Positions 40,701 through 49,000 of a stretch of 64,000 bases of DNA are shown here, piece by piece. The stretch's first letter is position 1. Each line of letters starts with the position of its first letter. The notes under the pieces are model-generated. The model worked only from the letters and a program-made list of their open reading frames with translations, had not been told where the DNA came from and ran no database searches. The DNA is taken from the NCBI GenBank assembly GCA_017984435.1, contig JAGNZK010000001.1, positions 62,001-126,000 on the forward strand, given 5' to 3'. This DNA is from Nitrosomonas sp. (GTDB lineage Bacteria; Pseudomonadota; Gammaproteobacteria; Burkholderiales; Nitrosomonadaceae). The translations under genes and the position numbers were made by a program.

Positions 40701-41617
40701 GAGTTCTCACCATTTGGATCGGCTCCTTGGGATCCGATAATCAAATCATCAAAACCATCATCGTTGACATCTCCGGCACTACTAACCGAAGCACCCAACC
40801 GATCATCCGCCGCCACACCATCGAGGCGAAAGCCGTTATTGCCATCGATGCTGGCTAGATCCGTAGTAAACCCCGAAGCCTTGCCAAACACTACATAGCT
40901 GGTGCCGGAGTTATCACCGTTCCGATCGGCACGCGGCCCACCGACAATCACATCATCAAAACCATCACTGTTGACGTCACCTGCACCACTGACCGAAGCA
41001 CCAATATAATCACCAAATACTTCGTCCAAATTGAAGTCACCATCCACGTGGGCGTCAAACCCGGAAGCTTTACCGAACACCACATAGCTGACACCCCCGT
41101 AGGAACCACTAGCACCACCGGCAATAACATCGTCAAAACCATCGCCGTTAATATCTCCCGCGCTGCTGACTGAGAAAGAAGCCGAACCAAGAGAACCAGG
41201 ACTCCCATCCAGAATGAAACCATTACTACCATCCAGGCTGGATAAATCCAGAGAAGCATTAAAACCTGATGCCTTACCAAACACCACATAACCGGCAATA
41301 CCGGTGTAATAACTATTAGCGCCGACAATCACATCATCAAAACCATCGCCATTAACGTCTCCAGCACTGCTGACGGCCCTCGCTGACCCATTCAAACTGA
41401 AACCATTGCTGCCATCGAGGCTGGATAAATCCAGCGTGGCATTAAACCCGGACACTTTGCCAAATACCACGTAACTGGCGCCGGAACCATCGACAATAAA
41501 GTCATCAAAGCCGTCGCCATTAACATCCCCCGCATTGCTGACCGGTCCGCCCGCACCATCCACGCGGAAACCATTGCTGCCATCGAGGCTGGATAAATTA
41601 ATTGTTGTTATTGCCAT
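37757..41617 (-). CDS. Giant FG-GAP beta-propeller/RTX protein, two modules
   Basis: About 1286 residues. It begins MAITTINLSSLDGSNGFRV, directly with a propeller strand and no signal peptide. Module 1 has seven FG-GAP blades, an RTX-like run (GNGGNDTLIGGGGADVFQGG) and a closing domain ending in HIYTNRGTIVRID; a PPPPG linker leads to module 2 with seven more blades, a second RTX run and the C-terminal closing domain (LLVGINLTADFA). Each blade holds DxNxDGxxD, a calcium loop as in integrin alpha. Cysteine appears absent. An ATG 18 bases upstream is possible; AAGGA supports the chosen start. Probably secreted or surface-exposed; the route is unproved. No function is assigned. Confidence 0.88.
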   Translation of the reverse strand: MAITTINLSSLDGSNGFRVDGAGGPVSNAGDVNGDGFDDFIVDGSGASYVVFGKVSGFNATLDLSSLDGSNGFSLNGSARAVSSAGDVNGDGFDDVIVGANSYYTGIAGYVVFGKASGFNASLDLSSLDGSNGFILDGSPGSLGSASFSVSSAGDINGDGFDDVIAGGASGSYGGVSYVVFGKASGFDAHVDGDFNLDEVFGDYIGASVSGAGDVNSDGFDDVIVGGPRADRNGDNSGTSYVVFGKASGFTTDLASIDGNNGFRLDGVAADDRLGASVSSAGDVNDDGFDDLIIGSQGADPNGENSGSSYVVFGKASGFSASMNLSSLDGNNGFRLDGVAADDFSGASVSNAGDVNGDGFDDLLVGAPYTDPNGENSGSSYLVFGRAAGFGAVINLSSLDSDTGVRLDGVAAGDASGTSVSGAGDINGDGFDDLLVGAPTADVNGYNSGASYVLFGSSNFSGGIVSFTGSDEDDTFTGTTAAERFEGNGGNDTLIGGGGADIFQGGAGDDVISLPDLDFQSVEGGTGIDTLELAGSGVHLDLADFHDKITGIETIDLTGSGNNTLKFSFSDLLTLSDTTHTFTIDGDSGDRVVGVNSKGWGDGGIDGNYHIYTNRGTIVRIDTAVSANPPPPGVMSLSSLNGSNGFRLNGGGYGSSVSDAGDVNGDGFDDVIVGAQGATSNGIFASGSSYVVFGKAAGFDATTDLANLDGSNGFRLDGEAVSDRSGRSVSSAGDVNGDGFDDVIIGTYNDFSVSKTYVVFGKASGFDASLQLSSLDGHIGFSLIEVAKRDAAGFSVSGAGDINGDGFDDVIVGANGANPNGSSSGSSYVVFGKVSGFDAAMELSSLNGSNGFRLDGAEQGDKSGFSVSGAGDVNGDGFDDVLIGAHGVDSNGRYAGASYVVFGKASGFDAAMDLSSLDGNNGFRLDGIANDSSGGSVSDAGDVNGDGFDDVFIAAPGRTTGFSYVVFGKASGFDAAIDLSSLDGHNGFRLDGASKNLEAGMLVSNAGDFNGDGFDDLIVGRTSSFNLPEVKYSDVSYVVYGKASGFSATLSLSNLDGSNGFRLDGVVGGPFPKTSVSGAGDVNGDGFDDLIVGDPEKGSSYIIFGHNDSGSGIPEIAGTPGDDNLTGTLAAERFEGGDGNDRMIGHGGADVFHGGAGNDRIRVSDLGFQLVDGGSGNNDVLSLGGGGNLNLDLADARGKISGIEIIYLHGGSGDKTLTLNATDVLNLSDTSNTLKVNGNEGDRVILQGDWADGGIQGGFHTYTSDAAASPEAAVLLVGINLTADFA

Positions 41618-41728
41618 GATCATGGGTCCTTGCAAAATAATTGATCAATCAACCTGCTGGAAAAAGTAGCAGAAATAGCACACGCTATTTCATAAACTAA
41701 TACCGTCAGATATTACGCCAGAAAAATC

Positions 41729-41752
41729 CTACCTACAACCGGGTAGTTTTTT
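41729..41752. terminator. Possible bidirectional terminator between two giant genes
   Basis: CTACC (41729-41733) and GGTAG (41742-41746) form a short stem; T residues follow on the plus strand and an ATTTTT run on the minus strand. It would separate transcription of the 1337-residue gene from the next gene. Confidence 0.4.
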
Positions 41753-41781
41753 ATTGAGGGGCTTCTGAAGAACCCGTATTT

Positions 41782-41852
41782 GTCATTCCAAACGCAGTGA
41801 GGAATCTTAGGGAATCAACAGCATAGATTTCTCGCGATGCTCGAAATGACAG
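41782..41852 (+). repeat. Dispersed palindromic repeat, copy C
   Basis: The clearest copy: GTCATTCCAAACGCAGTGAG at the left and CTCGCGATGCTCGAAATGAC at the right, so the ends are inverted repeats. It lies in the 300-bp gap between two giant genes; the rest of this gap holds only the possible terminator. Confidence 0.75.
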
Positions 41853-41936
41853 TTATTAAGGCCTGCGGTAGACTCGAGGGAACAGCGAGATGCTGATTAT
41901 GTTTGAGATGAACTTGTCGACCATAACCAACGTTCC

Positions 41937-44900
41937 CTAAGCGAAATCCGCCGTCAAATTAATCCCGACCAACAAAACTGCTGCCTCAGGAGAAGCCGCT
42001 GCATCACTGGTGTAGGTATGAAAACCGCCTTGGATCCCACCATCCGCCCAGTCACCCTGGAGAATCACTCGATCACCCTCATTACCGTTTACTTTCAGGG
42101 TATTGCTGGTATCCGACAAATTGAGCACATCGGTTGCATTTAACGTCAATGTTTTGTCACCGCTACCACCGTGCAGGTAAATGATTTCGATGCCACTGAT
42201 CTTGCCGCGCGCATCGGCCAAATCCAGATTCAGGTTGCCGCCCCCGCCCAAACTCAGGACGTCGCTGTTACCACTCCCACCGTCCGCCAACTGGAAGCCA
42301 AGATCGGATACCCGGATCCTGTCATTACCCGCGCCGCCATGAAACACATCTGCGCCGCCATGACCGATCATCCTGTCATTGCCATCGCCGGCGTCGAAAA
42401 TATCCGCGGTTTGGGTGCCGATCAGATGATCGTTTCCAGGGGTGCCAGGATGGGTCACGGTACCGCCAGAGCCGATTCTACCAAACACCACGTAGCTGGA
42501 ATCGGATTCCGGATTACCAACCATCAAATCATCCAAACCATCGCCATTCACATCTCCAGCGCTGCTGATCGAGGTTTTTGAAAATGAAACCACGATGCCA
42601 TCCAGGCGGAAACCATTACTACCATCCAAATCGGATAAAGACAGCGTAGCGCTGAACCCTGAAGCCTTACCATACACGACGTAACTGACATCAGAATATT
42701 GTTGTGTTGCGGTAAAGTTTGTAGGTGCGGTTCTACCGACAATCAAATCGTCAAACCCGTCCCCGTTGAAATCTCCGGCATCGCTAACCCACATGCCATC
42801 CTCAAATTTTCCGATCATGCCATCCAGACGGAAACCGTTATTGCCGTCGAGGCTCGATAGATCCATCGCGGCACCAAAACCCGATGCCTTGCCAAACACC
42901 ACATAACTGGAACCGGAATGATGACCTTTTAAACCAGCGCCTTGAGCACCAATAATCACATCATCAAAACCATCGCCATTCACATCTCCCGCATTGCTGA
43001 CGGATCGACCCAAGATATCACCCTGTGCAATGCCATCCAGGCGGAAACCATTATTGCCGTCAAGGCTGGATAAATTCATGGCAGCATCAAATCCGGATGC
43101 CTTACCAAACAACACATAACTGGCACCGGAATAATTACCGTTCGAGTCGACACCATAAGCACCGATCAGCACATCATCAAAACCGTCGCCATTGACATCC
43201 CCGGCACCGCTGACTGAAAAGCCCGACTGATCACCTTGCTCTGCGCCATCCAGGCGGAAACCGTTACTACCATTAAGGCTGGATAAATTCATTTCAGCAT
43301 CAAAACCGGAAGCCTTGCCAAACACCACGTAACTCGAACCGGATTGACTACTGCCATTCGCATCGGCATGAAAAGCGCCCACAATCACGTCATCAAAACC
43401 ATCACCGTTGACATCCCCCGCACCGCTAACCGAAAGTCCTGCAGAATCACGCATCTCCACTTCATTCAAGCCGAAGCCGTTACTACCATCGAGACTGGAT
43501 AAATCCATCGCAGCGTCAAAACCTGAAGACTTGCCAAACACCACGTAGGTGGTATTCACGGAAAAATCGTTATAAGAACCGATAATTACATCGCCAAAAC
43601 CATCGCCATTCATATCCCCTGCACTGCTGACTGATCTACCCGACCGATCGTATCCCACCACGCCATCCAGACGGAAACCGTTACTACCATCGAGGCTGGA
43701 TAAATCCATCGCAGCGTCGAAACCGGTAGCCTTGCCAAACACCACGTAGCTGGAGCCAGCGCCGGAAATAGTATTCGGATTACTGAAGGGAGCGCCGATA
43801 ATCACATCATCGAAACCGTCACCATTCATATCCCCTGCACTGCTGACTGATCTGCCCGAATAATCCCCTGCTCCATCCAGGCGGAAACCGTTACTGCCGT
43901 TGAGACTGGTCACGCTCATGACGCCAGGTGGCGGTGGATTGGCGCTTACAGCCGTATCGATCCGAACTATCGTCCCTCGATTAGTATAGATATGATAATT
44001 CCCATCGATACCGCCATCCCCCCAGCCCTTACTATTCACGCCAACGACCCTGTCGCCTGCATTGCCGTGGATCGTAAACGTGTGCGTAGTGTCCGATAGG
44101 GTGAGCAAATCTGAAAACGAGAATGTCAGCGTATTGTCTCCACTGCCCGTCAGATCAATGGTCTCGATGCCGACGATTGTGTCGTGAAAACCAGCCAGAT
44201 TTAAATGGACACCGCCACCGGTCACTGCCAAAGTATCAATACCGGTACCGCCATCCACCGATTGGAAGCCAAGTCCAGACAAGGAAATGACATCATCACC
44301 GGCACCGCCCTGAAATACATCCGCCCCGCCGCCGCCAATCAGGGTATCGTTGCCGCCATTACCCTCGAAGCGCTCCGCTGCCGTGATGCCGGTAAACGTG
44401 TCATCCCCGTCCGTACCTATAAAAGTCACTGTGCCACTAAAGTTGCTGCTGCCGAATATCACGTAACTGGCACCGGAATTATTACCGTTCGAACCGGCAT
44501 AAAGTGACCCAATAAACAAATCGTCAAAACCATCGCCATTGACGTCTCCTGCGGTGCTGACTGAATATCCCGATCGGTTATTCGCCGCCACACCATCCAG
44601 GCGGACGCCCATATTGCTGTCCAGACTGGAAAGGTTAATCGTGGCACCAAAACCCGAAGCCTTACCAAACACCACGTAACTGGATCCGGAGTTTTCACCG
44701 TTCGGATCAGCCAAAGCAACACCGATAAGTAAATCAGCAAAACCGTCACCGTTGACATCACCGGCATTGCTCACCGAACCGCCCGAAGAATCATTCTCCG
44801 CGACTCCATCCAGACGAAAACCATTATTGCCGTCGAGGCTGGATAAATCCATCGCAGCACTAAAACCGGAAGCCTTGCCGAATACCACATAACTCGAACC

Positions 44901-45950
44901 GGATTTCTCGCCATTCGAATCAGCTTCCGAAGCACCAATAATCACATCATCAAAACCATCGCCGTTGACATCCCCGGCATTACTAACTGATAAACCTGAA
45001 CGATCATTTATAGTCTCACCATCCAGGCGAAACCCGTTACTGCCATCCAAGTTAGAAAGATCAAGCGTGGCATCAAAGCCCCCTGACTTTCCGAAAACCA
45101 CATAACTGGAGCCATATCCAAAACCATTTGGATTTGCGTGAGGCGCTCCAACAATCACATCATCAAAACCATCGCCGTTGATGTCGCCCGCGCTGCTGAC
45201 TGAAGTACCCAAGTCGCTATACGTCGCCCCTCCAATCAATTGAAAACCATTGGTGCCATCCAAATCAGACACATTCATCTGAGCATTAAATCCTCCAGCC
45301 TTGCCAAATACGACATAGCTGTCATCTATGTCGTTAAAAGTAAAGGAAGTGGGTGCACCAAGAATTAAATCATCGAAACCATCGCCATTCATGTCTCCGG
45401 CGCTACTAACATGACTGCCATCCGATCTAAACTGTGTCACACGAAAGCCATTACTTCCATCCAAACTCGATAGGTCCATCGTAGGACTAAAGCCCGAAGA
45501 CTTACCAAATACCACATAACTGTAACCAATATCAAAAGGATAGAGCGCGGAGGTAGAGTCACGTAAATGCGCCCCAACCAGCACATCATCAAAACCATCG
45601 CCGTTGATATCCCCAGCATTGCTGATCGAATCCATTTGTATCGAATAATTACTATAGCTGTACAAAATGGCTTCTCCATCCAGGCGAAAGCCGTCAGTAC
45701 CATCGAGACTGGATAAATCCATCGCAGCATCGAAACCGGCAGCCTTGCCGAATACCACGTAACTGGAACCGGAATTGCTACCGTTCGGATCAGCGCCAAA
45801 GGCCCCTATAATCACATCATCAAAACCATCGCCATTGACATCCCCGGCATTACTGACCGATTTTCCCGAAAAATCATCTTCTGCTACGCCATCTAAACGG
45901 AAACCGTTACCGCCATTGAGACTGGATAAATCAATTGTTGTTAGTGCCAT
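41937..45950 (-). CDS. Giant FG-GAP beta-propeller/RTX protein, two modules
   Basis: 1337 residues starting MALTTIDLSSLNGGNGFRL, AGGAAC upstream. Two modules, each with exactly seven FG-GAP blades, then an RTX-like segment (GNGGNDTLIGGGGADVFQGG in the first, GDGNDRMIGHGGADVFHGG in the second) and a closing domain with LSDTTHTFTI or LSDTSNTLKV. The modules join through VSANPPPPGVMS. The last 130 residues are almost identical to those of the neighbouring 1286-residue protein, so the two genes are recent duplicates or are being homogenised. No signal peptide, no cysteine seen, strongly acidic. Confidence 0.9.
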   Translation of the reverse strand: MALTTIDLSSLNGGNGFRLDGVAEDDFSGKSVSNAGDVNGDGFDDVIIGAFGADPNGSNSGSSYVVFGKAAGFDAAMDLSSLDGTDGFRLDGEAILYSYSNYSIQMDSISNAGDINGDGFDDVLVGAHLRDSTSALYPFDIGYSYVVFGKSSGFSPTMDLSSLDGSNGFRVTQFRSDGSHVSSAGDMNGDGFDDLILGAPTSFTFNDIDDSYVVFGKAGGFNAQMNVSDLDGTNGFQLIGGATYSDLGTSVSSAGDINGDGFDDVIVGAPHANPNGFGYGSSYVVFGKSGGFDATLDLSNLDGSNGFRLDGETINDRSGLSVSNAGDVNGDGFDDVIIGASEADSNGEKSGSSYVVFGKASGFSAAMDLSSLDGNNGFRLDGVAENDSSGGSVSNAGDVNGDGFADLLIGVALADPNGENSGSSYVVFGKASGFGATINLSSLDSNMGVRLDGVAANNRSGYSVSTAGDVNGDGFDDLFIGSLYAGSNGNNSGASYVIFGSSNFSGTVTFIGTDGDDTFTGITAAERFEGNGGNDTLIGGGGADVFQGGAGDDVISLSGLGFQSVDGGTGIDTLAVTGGGVHLNLAGFHDTIVGIETIDLTGSGDNTLTFSFSDLLTLSDTTHTFTIHGNAGDRVVGVNSKGWGDGGIDGNYHIYTNRGTIVRIDTAVSANPPPPGVMSVTSLNGSNGFRLDGAGDYSGRSVSSAGDMNGDGFDDVIIGAPFSNPNTISGAGSSYVVFGKATGFDAAMDLSSLDGSNGFRLDGVVGYDRSGRSVSSAGDMNGDGFGDVIIGSYNDFSVNTTYVVFGKSSGFDAAMDLSSLDGSNGFGLNEVEMRDSAGLSVSGAGDVNGDGFDDVIVGAFHADANGSSQSGSSYVVFGKASGFDAEMNLSSLNGSNGFRLDGAEQGDQSGFSVSGAGDVNGDGFDDVLIGAYGVDSNGNYSGASYVLFGKASGFDAAMNLSSLDGNNGFRLDGIAQGDILGRSVSNAGDVNGDGFDDVIIGAQGAGLKGHHSGSSYVVFGKASGFGAAMDLSSLDGNNGFRLDGMIGKFEDGMWVSDAGDFNGDGFDDLIVGRTAPTNFTATQQYSDVSYVVYGKASGFSATLSLSDLDGSNGFRLDGIVVSFSKTSISSAGDVNGDGLDDLMVGNPESDSSYVVFGRIGSGGTVTHPGTPGNDHLIGTQTADIFDAGDGNDRMIGHGGADVFHGGAGNDRIRVSDLGFQLADGGSGNSDVLSLGGGGNLNLDLADARGKISGIEIIYLHGGSGDKTLTLNATDVLNLSDTSNTLKVNGNEGDRVILQGDWADGGIQGGFHTYTSDAAASPEAAVLLVGINLTADFA

Positions 45951-46000
45951 AATTTATGTTCCTAAAATGTAAATTCCCATCCATTCTCTCCTAATTTAGG

Positions 46001-46024
46001 AATTATTTCATTCCCTCATTGCAT
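46001..46024 (-). promoter_or_regulatory. Conserved upstream element of a giant gene, copy 1
   Basis: The minus-strand sequence contains AATGAGGGAATGAAATAATT, 51 bases before the ATG at 45950. The same element lies 51 bases before the ATG of the 1965-residue gene. It may be a shared promoter or leader; no standard box is obvious. Confidence 0.35.
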
Positions 46025-46083
46025 CATGATAACCATTTGATTCTTTGCAAAAACGATATCGATTGAAAACAAGTAGCATGGCA

Positions 46084-49000
46084 TCAAACCACCGGAAAAT
46101 CCGTTGTCACGTTCGCGCCCACCAACAGCACCGCGTCGCCCTGCGTATAAGCGTGGAAATAACCATCGCCGCGCGCGCCTTCGTCCGCCCAGCCGCTGCT
46201 CAGCCCGATGATATGATCGCCGGCATTCCCGTTGACTTTCAGGGTATTCGTACTATCCGACAGGTTGATCAATCCCGCTGCGGTTAACGTTACCGCATTG
46301 TCGCCGTTGCCGTACAGGCAAATGGTCTCAATGCCGATGATGTTGCCGCCCAGGCTGTTTAAATCCAGGTTCAAATCCTTGCCGGTCAGATGCAGGGCAT
46401 CGTTGCCGGCGCCACCTTCGACCAACTGGAAATTCAGATCGGACACACGAATATTGTCGTCGCCCGCACCGGCACCAAACACATCCGCGCCACCGCGACC
46501 GATTATGTTGTCGTTGCCGTCGCCGGCGTCGAAAATATCCGCCGCCGAGCTGCCAATCAGATTATCGTTGCCGGGGGTGCCGGGGTGGGTAACATTTGTA
46601 CCGCCAAAATCGCTGCGGCCAAAGATGATATAGCTGGAGCCAGAATCACGTCCGTTCGGATCAGCGCCAGGAGCACCAATGATCAAATCATCAAAACCAT
46701 CGCCATTAATGTCTCCCGCACCGCTCACCGAATTCCCTGCCATATCATAACGATCCACGCCTCTTATTAGGAGACCATTATTGTCAATTAGACTGGATAA
46801 ACTCACTATGGCATCAAATCCCGAGGCCTTTCCGAACATCACGTAACTAGCGCCTGACCTATCGCCAGTTCCATCGTATGATGAAGCTTCAGGTAAACCA
46901 ATAATCAAATCATCGAAGCCATCGCCATTGACATCGCCGGCAGAACTAAACGCTACGCTTGGGAAACCTGAAGTGGCACTATTCAATTGGAAACCGTTGC
47001 TGCCATCTAGATTAGCTAAATCCATCGCAGCATCAAAATCCGTTGCTTTGCCAAATACCACATAGCTACCGCCGTTATAACCTTCCTGGTTAACGCCGCT
47101 AGACCCGACAATTAAATCATTAAAACCATCACCATTCACATCGCCGGCAGAACTGACTGATGCGTTCAAATAACTATGTTTTTCTACACCATTAATAAGA
47201 CGAAAACCGTTGCTACCATCCAAAGTAGATAAATCCATCGCAGCATCGAAACCGGAGGCTTTACCAAATACCACATAATCGGAGCTAGGAGCAGCACGTC
47301 CATTCGAATCAGTTCCAAATGCACCGACAATCAAGTCGTCAAACCCATCACCATTGACATCACCCGCATTACTAACGGATCTGCCTGCCCCATCATATTT
47401 TGACGCACCATCTAAACGAAAACCGTTATTACCGTTGAGGCTGGCTAAATCCAGCGTAGCATTAAAACCAAATGCACTACCGAATACAACATAACTAGAA
47501 CCGGAAGCATTGCCATTAAAATCAGCAGATGGATTACCTACAATCAGATCATCAAAACCATCACCATTGACATCACCCGCATTACTCGAGTTGATAAACC
47601 CATCCAGCTTAAATCCATTATTTCCATCCAGATTGGATAAATTCATCGCGGCATCAAAATTTGATGCTTTACCAAATACCACATAATCGGTCCCCCATGC
47701 ACCAACGATCAAATCATCAAAACCATCGCCATTCACGTCACCTGCATCACTCACCGATCTGCCTGAGCTATCAAATTCTGGTAAGCCATCCAATCGGAAA
47801 CCGTTATTACCGTCAAGGCTGGCTAAATCCAACGTAGCATTAAAACTAGATGCTTTACCGAATACGACATAACTAGAACCCGATCTATTGCCGCCAAAAT
47901 CAGTATAAGGGGCCCCAATAATCACATCATCAAACCCATCGCCATTAACGTCTCCCGCATTGCTGACTGAATAGCCTGATTCATCATCATTAGATACCCC
48001 ATCCAGGCGGAAGCCGTTGTCACCATTCAGCTCGCTTAAGCTGATCACGCCGCGAACCGGCAAGTCTGTGGTAATAGATGAAAATACCCGTAGCACCGTG
48101 CCGGAATTCGTATAAATATGATAATTGCCTTCCATACCTTCATCCAGCCAGCCGTCTTTGAGCCCCACCACTTGACCACCGCCATCAATAGTAAAGATAT
48201 TGGTCGTATCAGATAAACTCAGCAAGTCTTGCAAGGTTAATGTCAATGTATTAGAGCCGAACCTGTCCAGATCAATCGTTTCAATGCCATGGATCGTCTC
48301 GCGAAAATTGGCCAGATCCAGATTCAAATCAATAGCGCCTGACAGTTCCAGGATGTCAGTGCCGGTTCCGCCGTCCAGCGACTGGAAATCAAGATCCGGC
48401 ACGTTGATGATATCGTCGCCGTCCTCTCCCTGAAACACATCCCTGCCGCCACGACCGATCATGATGTCATTGCCGTTGCCGGCTTCAAAACGTTCCGCCG
48501 TCGTCGTGCCCGTCAGAACATCATCTCCGGGCGTCCCCGAAAAAACCGCCTCGCCGGCAAAGTTCTTTTTGCCGAATATGACATAACTGGCGCCGGATCT
48601 TTCGTCGGCATAGGGAGCACCCACAATCAAATCATCAAAACCATCGTTGTTGACATCCCCTGCAGTGCTGACGGATGTACCTGCACGATCACCGGAAACG
48701 CCTTCGAGGCGAAAACCGTTATTGTCCACGATGCTGGATAAATTCATCACCGCATCGAAACCGGATGCCTTGCCGAATACGACATAACTGGCTGGATTAT
48801 CATAAAAACGTCCGGGCGCACCGACAATCAAATCATCAAAACCATCGCCATTCACATCCCCAGCCGTGCTGGCCGATTTACCTGAAAAAGCCTCTCGTGC
48901 CGCGCCATCCAAACGAAAACCATTATTACCATCAAGATTCGATAAGTTCATGGCAGCATCAAAACCGGACGCCTTGCCAAATACCACATAGCTGGAACCT

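Noticed and set aside
35554-41617. The ABC transporter beside the giant genes as their type I secretion exporter.
   Set aside because: It is MsbA-like, has no C39-like or CLD domain, no adaptor or TolC gene is nearby, it is on the opposite strand, and its ATPase motifs are broken.
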